Source of the DNA: Verrucomicrobiales bacterium
GTDB taxonomy: Bacteria > Verrucomicrobiota > Verrucomicrobiia > Limisphaerales > J093
Reading direction: 5' to 3'
NCBI GenBank assembly: GCA_015075445.1
Contig: JABTUJ010000003.1
Location: 62,001-126,000 of the forward strand
DNA: 64,000 nucleotides
How positions within the stretch are numbered: position 1 is the stretch's first letter; each line of letters opens with the position of its first letter. The notes beneath the pieces are model-generated. The model searched no databases and was not told where the DNA came from. It saw nothing but the letters and a program-made list of their open reading frames with translations. Shown here one piece after another: positions 53,066 through 62,609 of this stretch. The position numbers were made by a program, and so were the translations under genes.

Positions 53066-56000
53066 ATGTCTGTCCGTTTCCTTGCCAGGCTGATCGTCGG
53101 GATCGCGCTCGCGCTGCCCGCCGTCGCGGACGCCCTGGACTGGCGCGAAGGGGAGGGGTTTCGCTCGGCTCCGCTCACCCCGCGACCGGGGGGGCGGCCG
53201 GTGGGTTTCACGCTGCTGCCGTCAGCGGCCACCGGGGTCACCTTCACGAACGCCCTCGCCCAGTCGCGCTACGTGACCAACCAGATCTACCTCAACGGCG
53301 CGGGTGTGGCGGCGGGCGACTTCGACAACGACGGCCACTGCGACCTGTTCTTCTGCGGGCTGGACCGCCCGAATGTCCTGTACCGCAACCGGGGCAACTG
53401 GCGGTTCGAAGATGTCACCGCGGGCTCGGGCACGGCTCTGCCCAACCGGAGCTGCACCGGCGCGGTCTTTGCGGATCTGGACGGGGACGGCGATCTGGAC
53501 CTGGTCATCAACACGGTCGCGGACGGGACGTTCCTTCTGTTCAACGACGGTCGTGGGCGCTTCACGGACCGCTCGGCCGGTTCGCCGCTGAACTACCTGC
53601 GGGCGGGCATGACGTCCGCCCTGGCCGATGTGGACGGCGATGGCGACCTCGACCTGTACATCGCGAACTACCGCACGACCACGATCCGGGACATGCCCAA
53701 CACGCGGATGCGCCTCCGCGAGGAGCAGGGCGAAGTTGTCGTGGTGGCCGTCAACGATCGCCCTACCACCGACGCGGACCTCGTCGGTCGCTTCATCGCC
53801 AGCCGGGACGGTCGCATCATCGAGAACGGCGAGCCCGATGTGCTGTATCGCAACGACGGCCAGGGGCGCTTCACCGTGGTCCCGTTCACGGGCGGCGCCT
53901 TCCTGGACGAGGACGGCCAACCCCTGCCGGGCCCGCTTTACGACTGGGGCTTGACCGCCACGTTTCGGGACCTTGATGGCGACGGGGCGCCGGACCTTTA
54001 TGTCTGCAACGATTTCGAGTCGCCCGACCGCGTCTGGATGAACCGGGGCGACGGGACCTTCCGGGCCATCCCCCGGCTGGCGCTCCGGCATACCAGCATC
54101 TTCTCGATGGGCGTGGACTTCGCCGACATCAACCGGGACGGTCACCTCGACTTCTTCGTCTCCGACATGCTCAGCCGCGACCATGCCAAGCGCATGCTCG
54201 AGAACGGCGAAATCCAGCCCACGTTCCTGCCGGTGGGGGCCATCGACAACCGCCCGCAGTACTCGCACAACACCCTCTTCCTGAACCGCGGCGATCTCAC
54301 CTTCACCGAGATCTCGCAGCTTGCCGATGTCCATGCCTCCGAATGGACGTGGTCCCCGAACTTCCTGGACGTGGACCTCGACGGTTTCGAGGACCTCCTG
54401 ATCACCACCGGCCACGAGCTCCAGATGATGAACACCGACATCATTGACCGGGCCGAGGTCCTCAAGACGCAGAAGGCCATGTCCAACCACGAGCTCCAGC
54501 GTCTCCGCACCCTCTTCCCCCGCTACGCCATCCCGAACATCGCTTTCCGCAACCGTGGCGATCTCACTTTCGAAGAAGTCAGTGCTGCGTGGGGCTTCGA
54601 TTTCCCCGACGTGGGCAATGCGGTTGCGCTGGCCGACCTCGACAATGACGGGGACCTCGACGTCGCCATCAACAACCTCAACGGGGTTGCCGAGCTGTGC
54701 CGCAACGAAACTGCGGCGCCGCGCATCGCCGTTCGCCTCCGTGGCCTGCCCCCGAACACCCAGGGCATCGGCGCCCGCATCATCGTCCGGGGGGGGCCTG
54801 TCCCGCAGCAGCAACAGGAGATCATCGCGGGCGGGCGATACCTGTCGGGGGGCGAAGCGATCCGGGTGTTTGCCGCCGGTGCCGCCGAGGCCCGCCTCAC
54901 CCTCGAGGTCCGGTGGCGCAGTGGCCGCAGCAGTGTGGTCACGAACGCCCTCCCCAATCACGTTTACGAGATCGCCGAGGAAGCCGCGGTGGCGCCAGCA
55001 CCCTCCCCGGCCGAACGACCCAGCCGCCCGGCTAACGACGGTCACTCGACGTGGTTCGTGGACCAGAGCGCGCGTCTCAACCATCGGCACGTCGAAGAAC
55101 CCTTCGACGACTTCGAACGTCAGCCGTTGCTGCCGCACAAGCTGAGTCAACTCGGGCCGGGAGTTGCCTGGACCGACGTCGATGGGGACGGCTGGGACGA
55201 TCTGGTGCTCACCAGCGGCCGGAGCGGCCGCCTCGAGGCCTTCCGCAACCTGGGCAACGGCGACTTCGCGTCGCTCACAAACGTCGCGTTGTTGAAGCGC
55301 GCGGCGCGCGACCAGACGACTGCCCTGGGGTTCGGCGCGGCGTTGCTCGTCGGTTCTAGCAACTATGAGGACGGTTTGACCAACGGCGGCGCCATCCGGG
55401 TTTACGACCTGGGCGCGGGTGCGAGCGGCGAGAGCGTCCTCGGCCCCACCTCGAGCACCGGCCCGCTGGCTGCGGCGGACTACGACAACGACGGGGATCT
55501 CGACCTCTTCATCGGCGGGCGGGTGATTCCCGGCCAGTACCCCGCTCCTGCGACCTCGCTGCTGCTGCGCCGTGAAGGCCCGCGGCTCGTCATCGACCAA
55601 CGCTTTGAGGAAGTCGGACTCGTGAGCGGCGCGACCTTCAGCGATCTGGACGGCGATGGTATACCCGAACTGCTTCTGGCCTGCGAATGGGGGCCCCTGC
55701 GGATCTTCCGCCGTCGCGATGGCCGTTACGAGGAATGGAACCCACCGCTTCGGGTAGCGCCGCCCGAACGTTCGCCATCGGATCCTGCCTTGCGCCACCT
55801 CTGCGGTGTGCCCCTGGCCGAGGCGGCGGGGTTGCCGCCTGGCGGCGATCAATCGCGTGGTGGTGCAGGCTTCCAGCCTGCCGGGGCCAGACCTCGGGAT
55901 GGTGGTGCAGGCTTCCAGCCTGCTGGGGCCAGATCCCGGGATGGTGGGGCAGGCTTCCAGCCTGCTGGGGCCAGGGTTTCCGCGACGCTTCGCGATCTCA

Positions 56001-57001
56001 CGGGCTGGTGGACCGCCATCGCCACGGGCGACCTCGACGGCGACGGGCGCCTCGACATGGTCGCGGCCAACTGGGGTTTGAACCACCACCATCGCCCGTC
56101 GCGCGCCCTGCCGATCCGCATCCACTACGGCGATCTGGACGACAACGGCATGGTCGATGTCATCGAGAGCACCGTGAACCCCGCCAACGGTCTCGAAGTC
56201 CCCACCCGCGGGCTCCGGGCGATCCGTGCCGCCATCCCATTTGTCCAGGGTCGCGTCACCACCTTTGAGGCGTACGGTCGGGCGAGCCTGACCGAGGTGT
56301 ATGGCGAGAGCCTCGCCGGGGCGCAGCGGGTCGAAGCCGTCGAGTGGGCCAGCCTGGTCTTTTTCAACCGCGGCGATCACTTCGAGGTGGCGCCTTTGCC
56401 TTTGGAGGCCCAATTCGCCCCCGCCTTCGGTCTCGCGATCGCCGACTTCGATGGCGACGGTCACGAGGACGTCGTGCTCAGCCAGAACTTCTTCGCGGTC
56501 AACCCCGACGCCTGGCGGCTCGATGGGGGTCGCGGCCTGCTCTTGCGCGGGGAGGGCAACGGGCGCCTCGTCCCGGTCCCCGGGCAGGAAAGCGGCCTCA
56601 AGGTCTACGGCGAACAGCGCGGTTGCGCGGTGGCGGATTACGACGGCGATGGCCGCACGGATGTGGTGATCACTCAGAACGCCAACGTCACCGTCCTTCT
56701 CCGCAACCAGCAGGCCCAACCCGGCCTGCGTGTCCGCCTGAGCGGCCGCGCTGACAATCCGCATGCCGTCGGCGCCACGCTCCGCTTGAAGACGGCGGAG
56801 GGCTACGGCCCGGCGCGCGAGATACAAGCCGGCTCGGGCTATTGGAGTCAGCACAGCACGGTGCCGGTCCTCGCGAGCCGCAGTAGACCCTGCGCTGTCT
56901 GGGTGCGGTGGCCCGGCGGCCAGGTCACCGAAAGCCCGCTGCCGGCCGAAGCCCGCGAGGTGAGCGTCCGTCCCGACGGCACGGTGACGGGGCTCAAGTG
57001 A
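53066..57001 (+). CDS. Giant exported VCBS/ASPIC-UnbV repeat protein
   Basis: 1311 residues with a signal peptide (MSVRFLARLIVGIALALPAV). The body consists of VCBS/FG-GAP repeats with the Ca-binding pattern DFDNDGHCDLFF, DLDGDGDLDLVI, DVDGDGDLDLYI, DLDGDGAPDLYV and so on. An ASPIC/UnbV domain is present at about 555-650 (NETAAPRIAVRLRGLPPNTQ, GARIIVRGG, SGGEAIRVFAAG) and a second at the C-terminus. Related CRTAC1-like proteins are large extracellular or surface proteins of unknown role. A repeat-derived insert at residues about 930-975 (GGAGFQPAGARPRD three times) interrupts one blade. It ends 8 bases past the end of the bioA remnant (convergent overlap). Confidence 0.9.
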   Translation: MSVRFLARLIVGIALALPAVADALDWREGEGFRSAPLTPRPGGRPVGFTLLPSAATGVTFTNALAQSRYVTNQIYLNGAGVAAGDFDNDGHCDLFFCGLDRPNVLYRNRGNWRFEDVTAGSGTALPNRSCTGAVFADLDGDGDLDLVINTVADGTFLLFNDGRGRFTDRSAGSPLNYLRAGMTSALADVDGDGDLDLYIANYRTTTIRDMPNTRMRLREEQGEVVVVAVNDRPTTDADLVGRFIASRDGRIIENGEPDVLYRNDGQGRFTVVPFTGGAFLDEDGQPLPGPLYDWGLTATFRDLDGDGAPDLYVCNDFESPDRVWMNRGDGTFRAIPRLALRHTSIFSMGVDFADINRDGHLDFFVSDMLSRDHAKRMLENGEIQPTFLPVGAIDNRPQYSHNTLFLNRGDLTFTEISQLADVHASEWTWSPNFLDVDLDGFEDLLITTGHELQMMNTDIIDRAEVLKTQKAMSNHELQRLRTLFPRYAIPNIAFRNRGDLTFEEVSAAWGFDFPDVGNAVALADLDNDGDLDVAINNLNGVAELCRNETAAPRIAVRLRGLPPNTQGIGARIIVRGGPVPQQQQEIIAGGRYLSGGEAIRVFAAGAAEARLTLEVRWRSGRSSVVTNALPNHVYEIAEEAAVAPAPSPAERPSRPANDGHSTWFVDQSARLNHRHVEEPFDDFERQPLLPHKLSQLGPGVAWTDVDGDGWDDLVLTSGRSGRLEAFRNLGNGDFASLTNVALLKRAARDQTTALGFGAALLVGSSNYEDGLTNGGAIRVYDLGAGASGESVLGPTSSTGPLAAADYDNDGDLDLFIGGRVIPGQYPAPATSLLLRREGPRLVIDQRFEEVGLVSGATFSDLDGDGIPELLLACEWGPLRIFRRRDGRYEEWNPPLRVAPPERSPSDPALRHLCGVPLAEAAGLPPGGDQSRGGAGFQPAGARPRDGGAGFQPAGARSRDGGAGFQPAGARVSATLRDLTGWWTAIATGDLDGDGRLDMVAANWGLNHHHRPSRALPIRIHYGDLDDNGMVDVIESTVNPANGLEVPTRGLRAIRAAIPFVQGRVTTFEAYGRASLTEVYGESLAGAQRVEAVEWASLVFFNRGDHFEVAPLPLEAQFAPAFGLAIADFDGDGHEDVVLSQNFFAVNPDAWRLDGGRGLLLRGEGNGRLVPVPGQESGLKVYGEQRGCAVADYDGDGRTDVVITQNANVTVLLRNQQAQPGLRVRLSGRADNPHAVGATLRLKTAEGYGPAREIQAGSGYWSQHSTVPVLASRSRPCAVWVRWPGGQVTESPLPAEAREVSVRPDGTVTGLK
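55865..55965 (+). repeat. Palindromic 42-bp repeat, three in-frame copies
   Basis: GCAGGCTTCCAGCCTGC (a 7-bp interrupted palindrome) begins at 55865, 55907 and 55949, period 42. Because 42 is divisible by 3 the reading frame is kept and each copy adds 14 residues. Confidence 0.9.
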
Positions 57002-58430
57002 GCCGCCCCGGGAACGTCTCCTGGATCGCCTCCCGCAGCGCCGTCACCATCCCGCGCATCTGCCGTCGGGTCATGCAATAAGGCGGCATGAGCACGACCA
57101 CGTTGCCGATGGGCCGGGTCAGCACGCCGCGACGCGTCATGGCCTCGCAGACGCGGATGCCGGCGCGTTCCTCGAGGGCGAAGGGTGTTCGGGTGCGCCA
57201 GTCCCGGACGAGTTCGATGCCCGCCACCGATCCGACCAGCCGCACATCGCCGACGTTGGGCAGTGCCCAGAGCTCCTCAAGTTCTGCGCGTAGCCCCGCC
57301 TCCAGCCGCGACCGCGCCTGTTGTGATCTTTCGCCCTCGAGCCACCTGAGGTTCGCCAGGGCGGCGGCGCATCAGAGCGGGTTGGCCGTGTAGCTGTGCC
57401 CGTGAAAGAACGTCTTGAACTCCGCGTACTCGCCAGGAACGCGCCGGAACACCGCAGGTGGTGAGGTCGCCGCAGCGGCAGATAACCGCCAGTTAGTCCC
57501 TTGGCGACGCACAGAAGTCAGGTTGGACGCCTTCGGTTGGGAAGAAGCAGGCGCCGCCCGTTCGTCCCCAGGCGGTCTGACCTCGTCCGCCACCAGTAGG
57601 GTGCCCTCGTGTCGCGCGAGTTCGGCCACGCGCGCCAGCCAGCCGGCGGGTTGTGGGATCATCCCCGCCGCCCCCTGCATCAAAGGCTCGAACACAAACG
57701 CCGCGTACGGCGTGCCGCGTCGCCGCTGCCGCTCCAACCGGCGCGCGACCTGGTCCACGCATTCCCACCGGCAACGTCGATACTCGCGGGCGTCTTGTCG
57801 CTCCGGCGGCGCGCGGTTGTAGGGGCAGCGGTAGCAGTACGGCGCCATGACCTGGTCCGACGGAAACAGCAGCCCGCGATAGGCCCGGTGGAACAGGTCG
57901 ATGTGGCCGAGGCTGACCGCGCCCACGGTGTCGCCGTGGTAGGCGCCTGCGAGTGACAGGAACCGCGGCTTGGCGGCCAGGCCGGTGCGTCGGGCGTATT
58001 CGTAGGCGAGCTTGAGCGCCACCTCGACCGCGGTGGAACCGTCGTCCGAGAAAAAGACCTTCTCGAACTTCGAACTTCGAACTTCGAATTTCGGACTTCG
58101 CCCTGCGCCCTTCGCCCTTCGCCCGGGGTTGGCGAGGGCCACGAGTTGGGCGGCGAGGAGCGAGGCCGGTTCGTTGGCCAGGCCGAGGGCGGAGCAGTGG
58201 GCCAGGCGGCGGAGTTGGGCGCGGATGGCAGCGTTGATGCGGGGGTGGTTATGCCCGTGGAGGTTGGTCCAGATCGATGCGTTGGCGTCGAGGTACTCCC
58301 GTCCGTGAACATCCTGCAGCACCGCACCCCGACCCGCCACAATCACGATTGGTTCCTGCCGCAACCAGTCGCGCATTTGCGTGAAGGGATGCCAGACGTA
58401 CCGGTGATCGAGTTGGGCGAGGCGATGCAT
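56994..58430 (-). pseudogene. bioA: Adenosylmethionine-8-amino-7-oxononanoate aminotransferase, frameshifted
   Basis: Reads HRLAQLDHRYVWHPFTQMRD and intact through SLAGAYHGDTVGAVSLGHID and VADEV. After this (about 57580) the BioA sequence continues in a second frame (QTAWGRTGGACFFPTEGVQP), then in a third (CVAKGLTGGYLPL, about 57490), then returns to the first (TFFHGHSYTANPL). The catalytic Lys lies in CVAKGL, in the wrong frame. A TGA at 57372-57374 then replaces the Gly codon of ANPLGCAAAL, after which the frame runs open to 56994 with a normal C-terminus. A repeat-derived insert is also present (58061-58125). Four lesions make this a pseudogene unless the sequence is faulty. Start could be 58457. 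Confidence 0.85.
58061..58125. repeat. Period-7 array inside bioA
   Basis: Heptamers CTTCGAA, TTTCGGA, CTTCGCC on the plus strand; on the coding strand they give the run GRRAKGAGRSPKFEVRSSKF between two BioA secondary-structure elements. Confidence 0.85.
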
Positions 58431-58440
58431 GGTCGAGAGT

Positions 58441-59817
58441 TCAGGCCGGAACGGCATTGCGACACGCCGCCAGCACCGACAGGAAGGTCGCGATTTCCGC
58501 CTCGGTATGGGCGGCCGAGACCGTTACCCGCAGACGCGCGGCCCCGCGCGGCACCGTGGGGTAACGGATGGCCGGGACAAACACGCCGCGCTCGCGCAGC
58601 GCCCCAGCCAGCGCGACCGCCGCGGTTGCTTCGCCGACGACGAGCGGGAAGATGGCCGAGTCCGCCGCGGGAGGTGCTGTGTTCGGCGCGTTGCCTGGGC
58701 CAGGCACGTCTGCTGCTGAGTTCCACCATCCCTGAGCGGCCAAACCTTCGTGCAGTTGGCGGACGCGCTCCTGCAGCGTGGCGACGCGTTCCCGCCCTAC
58801 CGGTCCGCGCACCAGTCCGACCGCGGCGCGGGCCGCCGCGGCTTGTGCGGGCACGGGAGCGGTCGAGAACAGGAAGGACCGCGCGCGGTTCACCAGCAGA
58901 TCGATGAGCTCGCGGGGGCCGCAGACGTAGCCGCCCGCCGCGCCCAGGGCTTTGCCCAACGTCCCCATCTGCACGTCGATGCGGTCCGCCACTCCCAACG
59001 CCTCGGCCAGTCCGCGTCGATGCGGCCCGTACAACCCCGTGGCGTGGGCTTCATCCACCAACAGCCAGGCGCCGAACCGGTCCTTCAAGGCGGCGAGCTC
59101 GCGCAGCGGCGCATGATCTCCGTCCATGGAGAACACGCTCTCGGTGACGATCAACACCTGCCCTATGCCCTCCCCCCTTCGCCCTTCGTCCTCCCCCCTT
59201 CGCCCTTCGTCCTTCGAACTTCGTCCTTCGTCCTTCGAACTTCGTCCTTCGTCCTTCGAACTTCGTCCTTCGTCCTTCGCCCTTCGCCCTTCGCCCTTCG
59301 CCCTTGCTCCGCCGTCCTTCGCCCACTGACAGATGGCCTCGAGCTTGGCGAGGTCGTTGTGCGGAAAGACGCGCAGTTGGGCCCCGCTGAGCCGTGCGGC
59401 ATCCACCAGGCAGGCGTGGGCGCGCTTGTCGAGCACCACCACGTCACCGGGTCCCACCAGAGCCGGAATGGCTCCCAGCGCGGCGGCGTACCCGGTGGCG
59501 AAGGTGAGCGCGGCCTCGGTGCCCTTGAAGGCGGCCAGCGCTGTCTCGAGTTCGTGGTGGGGGGCGAGCGAACCACAGATCAAACGCGACGCGCTGGCTC
59601 CCGCCCCGAACCGGGCAGCGGCTTCGGCGGCGGCGGCTTTCAGGGCCGGGTGTCCGGCCAGACCGAGGTAGTCATTTGAGGAGAAGTTGAGCAGTCGCTG
59701 GCCGGCGCACTCGATCCGCGGGCCCGCGTCGGAATCGAGCCGGCGCAACTCCCGCCACAACCCCTGACGCCGCAGCTCTTCGAGCCGCTGACGCAGCACT
59801 GCCACAAACGCACTCAA
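58441..59817 (-). CDS. bioF: 8-amino-7-oxononanoate synthase
   Basis: About 458 residues; no ATG suits the N-terminus, so TTG 59817 ([20 protein letters not shown]) or GTG 59805 are the candidates. [20 protein letters not shown] and [15 protein letters not shown] are the substrate-site segments; [20 protein letters not shown] binds PLP; the Schiff-base Lys289 is in [17 protein letters not shown]. It condenses pimeloyl-ACP/CoA with alanine in biotin synthesis. It is about 60 residues longer than usual because of a period-7 repeat insert ([15 protein letters not shown] and so on, near 185-225) in a loop. The 3' end is 10 bases before the bioA remnant. Confidence 0.93.
   Translation of the reverse strand: MSAFVAVLRQRLEELRRQGLWRELRRLDSDAGPRIECAGQRLLNFSSNDYLGLAGHPALKAAAAEAAARFGAGASASRLICGSLAPHHELETALAAFKGTEAALTFATGYAAALGAIPALVGPGDVVVLDKRAHACLVDAARLSGAQLRVFPHNDLAKLEAICQWAKDGGARAKGEGRRAKDEGRSSKDEGRSSKDEGRSSKDEGRRGEDEGRRGEGIGQVLIVTESVFSMDGDHAPLRELAALKDRFGAWLLVDEAHATGLYGPHRRGLAEALGVADRIDVQMGTLGKALGAAGGYVCGPRELIDLLVNRARSFLFSTAPVPAQAAAARAAVGLVRGPVGRERVATLQERVRQLHEGLAAQGWWNSAADVPGPGNAPNTAPPAADSAIFPLVVGEATAAVALAGALRERGVFVPAIRYPTVPRGAARLRVTVSAAHTEAEIATFLSVLAACRNAVPA
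59170..59310. repeat. Period-7 array inside bioF
   Basis: About 20 heptamers (CTTCGCC, CTTCGTC, CTTCGAA, CTCCCCC). On the coding strand three units encode DEGRSSK, repeated three times, with flanking EGRRAK-like variants. Total length is compatible with an open frame. Confidence 0.92.
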
Positions 59818-59937
59818 GACAGGGCGCAGCCTACCCGGCGCCCGCGCCCGCGGAAAGACCGGACGTCGCCTGAGCGGGGGACCCCGCGTCGGCCAGCTCC
59901 CTTGCCGCGGTTCCGGTGCCTTGGCACATTCACCGCG

Positions 59938-61110
59938 ATGCGCGACACGATCCGGGCCATGACGGAAGCCGTCGAGACTTTCGTCCTGGAGGTGATCCTC
60001 GAACAGCGGCAGGGCAAGCGGGCCACGCTGTTGCGGGGCTCGCTCTTCGCGCTTTCGAAGATCTTTGCGCTCGCCGTCAAGGTCCGCCGGCGGCTGTACG
60101 ACTTCCGCATCCTGCGGGACGCGACCCTCGGGGTGCAGGTGATCGCCATTGGCAACCTGACGGTGGGCGGCACCGGCAAGACACCGGTGGTGGAGAAGTT
60201 TGCCCGCGAACTGCAGAACCAGGGCCGCAAGGTCGCGATCCTCTCGCGCGGTTACCGCTCGAAGCCCCGCCCGCTGCACGAGCGCCTGCGCAATCGCCTC
60301 CTCTTCCGCCAGGACAAGACGCCGCCGCGCGTGGTGTCCGATGGGAAGGCGTTGCTGCTCGATTCCGAGAGCGCGGGTGACGAGCCGTTCATGCTGGCCT
60401 CGAATCTCAAGGATGTGGTCGTGCTCGTGGACAAAGACCGCGTCAAGAGCGGCCTGTATGCCATCGAGAAGTACGGGTGCGACACCCTGCTGCTCGATGA
60501 TGGGTTTCAGTACTGGAAACTGGCGGGGCGCCGCCGGGACATCGTGCTGATCGACTGCCAGCAGCCTTTTGGCAACAACCATCTCCTGCCGCGCGGCACG
60601 TTGCGCGAACCCCCCAGCCACCTGGCCCGGGCCAGCAACGTTTTCATCACCAAGAGCAACGGGACCACCGACACCCTGCGCGAGCGGCTCCGCAAGCTCA
60701 ACCCGAAGGCCGGCATCATCGAGTGCGTCCACCAACCGCTGTATTTCGAGGACCTCTTCACGGGCGAACGCCACGGAATCGACTTCGTCCAAGGCGCCCA
60801 GGTCGCGTCCCTCAGCGGCATTGCCCAGCCCGAGAGCTTCGAGGATAGCCTCATCGAACTCGGCGCCGAACTGGTGGCCAGCAAACGGTTCGCCGACCAT
60901 CACCGCTTCAGCCAGCAGGAGGTGCTCAACATCATCAACCGCGGCGTCAAACGCGGGGCCACGCTCGTCATCACCACCCAGAAGGACGCCGTCCGGTTTC
61001 CGAAGCTCGACCGCCGCGATCTCCCGATCTACTTCATGCGCGTGGAGATCAAGATCATCCGGGGCGCCCGGAACTTCGAGGAGTGCGTGCGCCAGATCTG
61101 CTTCCGCTGA
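59938..61110 (+). CDS. lpxK: Tetraacyldisaccharide 4'-kinase (lipid A)
   Basis: 390 residues from ATG 59938. A single N-terminal amphipathic/membrane region ([20 protein letters not shown]) is followed by the P-loop [20 protein letters not shown]. The LpxK signatures [39 protein letters not shown] and [15 protein letters not shown] are all present, as is [11 protein letters not shown] near the end. It phosphorylates the lipid A disaccharide at the inner-membrane cytoplasmic face, which implies LPS. It is followed by waaF. It is divergent from bioF by about 120 bases. Confidence 0.95.
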   Translation: MRDTIRAMTEAVETFVLEVILEQRQGKRATLLRGSLFALSKIFALAVKVRRRLYDFRILRDATLGVQVIAIGNLTVGGTGKTPVVEKFARELQNQGRKVAILSRGYRSKPRPLHERLRNRLLFRQDKTPPRVVSDGKALLLDSESAGDEPFMLASNLKDVVVLVDKDRVKSGLYAIEKYGCDTLLLDDGFQYWKLAGRRRDIVLIDCQQPFGNNHLLPRGTLREPPSHLARASNVFITKSNGTTDTLRERLRKLNPKAGIIECVHQPLYFEDLFTGERHGIDFVQGAQVASLSGIAQPESFEDSLIELGAELVASKRFADHHRFSQQEVLNIINRGVKRGATLVITTQKDAVRFPKLDRRDLPIYFMRVEIKIIRGARNFEECVRQICFR

Positions 61111-61255
61111 CCCGGACCTCCGGCATGCGCGCGTTTCACCCCGGACTGGAATGCAGAAGGAAGAACGCAAAGTGCAGAAGGGGCCTCCACACTGCTTCGC
61201 AGCGTTCGCGGTCGCCGGACAGGGCGGCAAGGCAAGCGCACGCTCCACATCCCGC

Positions 61256-62434
61256 GTGTCACTGACCCGGCTCACCCCCCAGCGCCTGATCGTGCGTGGC
61301 GTCAACTGGCTCGGCGACGCCGTCATGTCCACCCCGGCGCTGCTCCGGCTCCGGGAACGGTTCCCGCACGCGCAGATCGCGCTCCTCACACCCAGCAAGC
61401 TGGCCGACCTCTGGCGGCAGCATCCGGCCGTGGACGTCGTCCTGCCTTTTGTCCGCGGGGAGAGTCCCTGGCGCATCGGTCGCCGTCTGCGCCAACACAA
61501 CTTCGAGGTGGGCCTCCTCTTCCCCAATTCGCCCCGCTCGGCCCTGGAACTCTGGTGCGCGCGCATCCCGGTGCGGATTGGCTACCGGCGTCCCTGGCGC
61601 ACCTGGTGGCTGACGCATCCGGTTGCGCCGCGCGCGGACGAAGTGAAGATGCACAAGCGTGCGAAGGCCGAGATCACCCGCTTGTTGGCGGCGCCCGCCG
61701 TCGATGACCAACCTGGTGGTGCTGGCATCGCGCCGGCCAGTTCCGACCCGCCGCCCATCGCCGCCTCGCTCCTTTCCGCGGCACATCATCTCCATCTCTA
61801 TCTCGAACTGGTGCACGCCCTCGGGGCCCGACGTGACCCGCTGCCTCCGTTGCTGCGGCTTTCGGCCGCCGAGCAGGCTGCCGCGCCCGACCTTCTCGAA
61901 CGTTTCGGCGTAACGAGGGATGCGACCGTCGCGACACGCTGGTTCGGCCTCAATCCCGGCGCGGAATACGGACCGGCCAAGCGCTGGCCTGCCGAGCGTT
62001 TCATCGCGGTGGCGAAGGAGGTGCAGGCCCGGATCGGCTGCCGCTGGCTGGTATTCGGCGGCGCGTTGGATCGGCCGCTGGCGGAGACGATTGTTCAGGC
62101 CGTGCCCGGGGCAGTGAACCTCGCCGGGCGCACCTCCCTGCGCGAGTTGCTGCAACTGCTCGGCGTGTGCCGGCTGCTGTTGACCAACGACACTGGCCCG
62201 GCCCACGTCGCCGCGGCACTGGGCGTGTCCGTGGTGGCGCTGTTCGGCAGCACCTCACCCGAGCTGACGGCTCCCGGTTTGCCCGGCGACCCTCGCCATC
62301 GCATCCTCCGCGCGCCGCCGCCTTGTGCGCCGTGCTTCCGGCGGGAATGCCCGGTGGACCTGCGCTGTCTGCGTGCCCTCGAGCCGGCGGGCGTGGCCCG
62401 AACGGTGCTCGAGATGCAGGCGGCGGTCCGCTAA
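61256..62434 (+). CDS. waaF: ADP-heptose:LPS heptosyltransferase II-type glycosyltransferase
   Basis: 392 residues from GTG 61256 (SLTRLTPQRLIVRGVNWLGD). The longer frame from ATG 61151 runs through a short repeat (CAGAAGG...) and looks non-native. GVNWLGDAVMSTPALLRLRE is the GT9 opening; FGLNPGAEYGPAKRWPAERF is the nucleotide-sugar site; LLTNDTGPAHVAAALGVSVV and FGSTSPELTAP are the C-terminal GT9 motifs; CAPCFRRECPVDLRCL is the Cys-rich end usual in WaaF. It adds heptose to the LPS inner core at the cytoplasmic face. It follows lpxK by about 145 bases and may be co-transcribed. Confidence 0.9.
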   Translation: MSLTRLTPQRLIVRGVNWLGDAVMSTPALLRLRERFPHAQIALLTPSKLADLWRQHPAVDVVLPFVRGESPWRIGRRLRQHNFEVGLLFPNSPRSALELWCARIPVRIGYRRPWRTWWLTHPVAPRADEVKMHKRAKAEITRLLAAPAVDDQPGGAGIAPASSDPPPIAASLLSAAHHLHLYLELVHALGARRDPLPPLLRLSAAEQAAAPDLLERFGVTRDATVATRWFGLNPGAEYGPAKRWPAERFIAVAKEVQARIGCRWLVFGGALDRPLAETIVQAVPGAVNLAGRTSLRELLQLLGVCRLLLTNDTGPAHVAAALGVSVVALFGSTSPELTAPGLPGDPRHRILRAPPPCAPCFRRECPVDLRCLRALEPAGVARTVLEMQAAVR

Positions 62435-62471
62435 GCCGGGTATCTCATCCTCCTCGCCGAACGGCGAAAGA

Positions 62472-62546
62472 CTGTAGGCGCCGACGTCAGGAGGCGATGT
62501 GGCATTGCCCTCAGCCTACTTCGCCTCCTGACGTCGGCGCCTACAG
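62472..62546. repeat. REP-like element A, paired hairpin between waaF and a sulfatase
   Basis: CTGTAGGCGCCGACGTCAGG begins the left arm (62472-62496); its exact reverse complement is at 62522-62546, giving a 25-bp stem with a 25-base loop. Relative to the copy at 4717 both arms carry a compensating change (GTGAGG/CCTCAC to GTCAGG/CCTGAC). The stem again separates two convergent genes. Confidence 0.93.
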
Positions 62547-62609
62547 CGGGCATGAAGTATCTGTTAAGCCCGACCGGACCCGAATAGGGCGTCGATGCGC
62601 TGCGGCCGC

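Noticed and set aside
53222..56854. 1210-codon minus-strand frame opposite the ASPIC/UnbV gene
   Set aside because: Arises from the strong codon bias of GAC/GGC-rich repeats; no recognisable protein features.
57372..57374. TGA recoded as Gly or selenocysteine in bioA
   Set aside because: Other genes here end in TGA with normal C-termini, the gene has three additional frameshifts, and no SECIS-like need exists at a Gly position. Decay or error is simpler.
59818..61566. Upstream extension of bioF to 61566
   Set aside because: The extension is antisense to lpxK and waaF and lacks BioF similarity; the family N-terminus begins near 59817.
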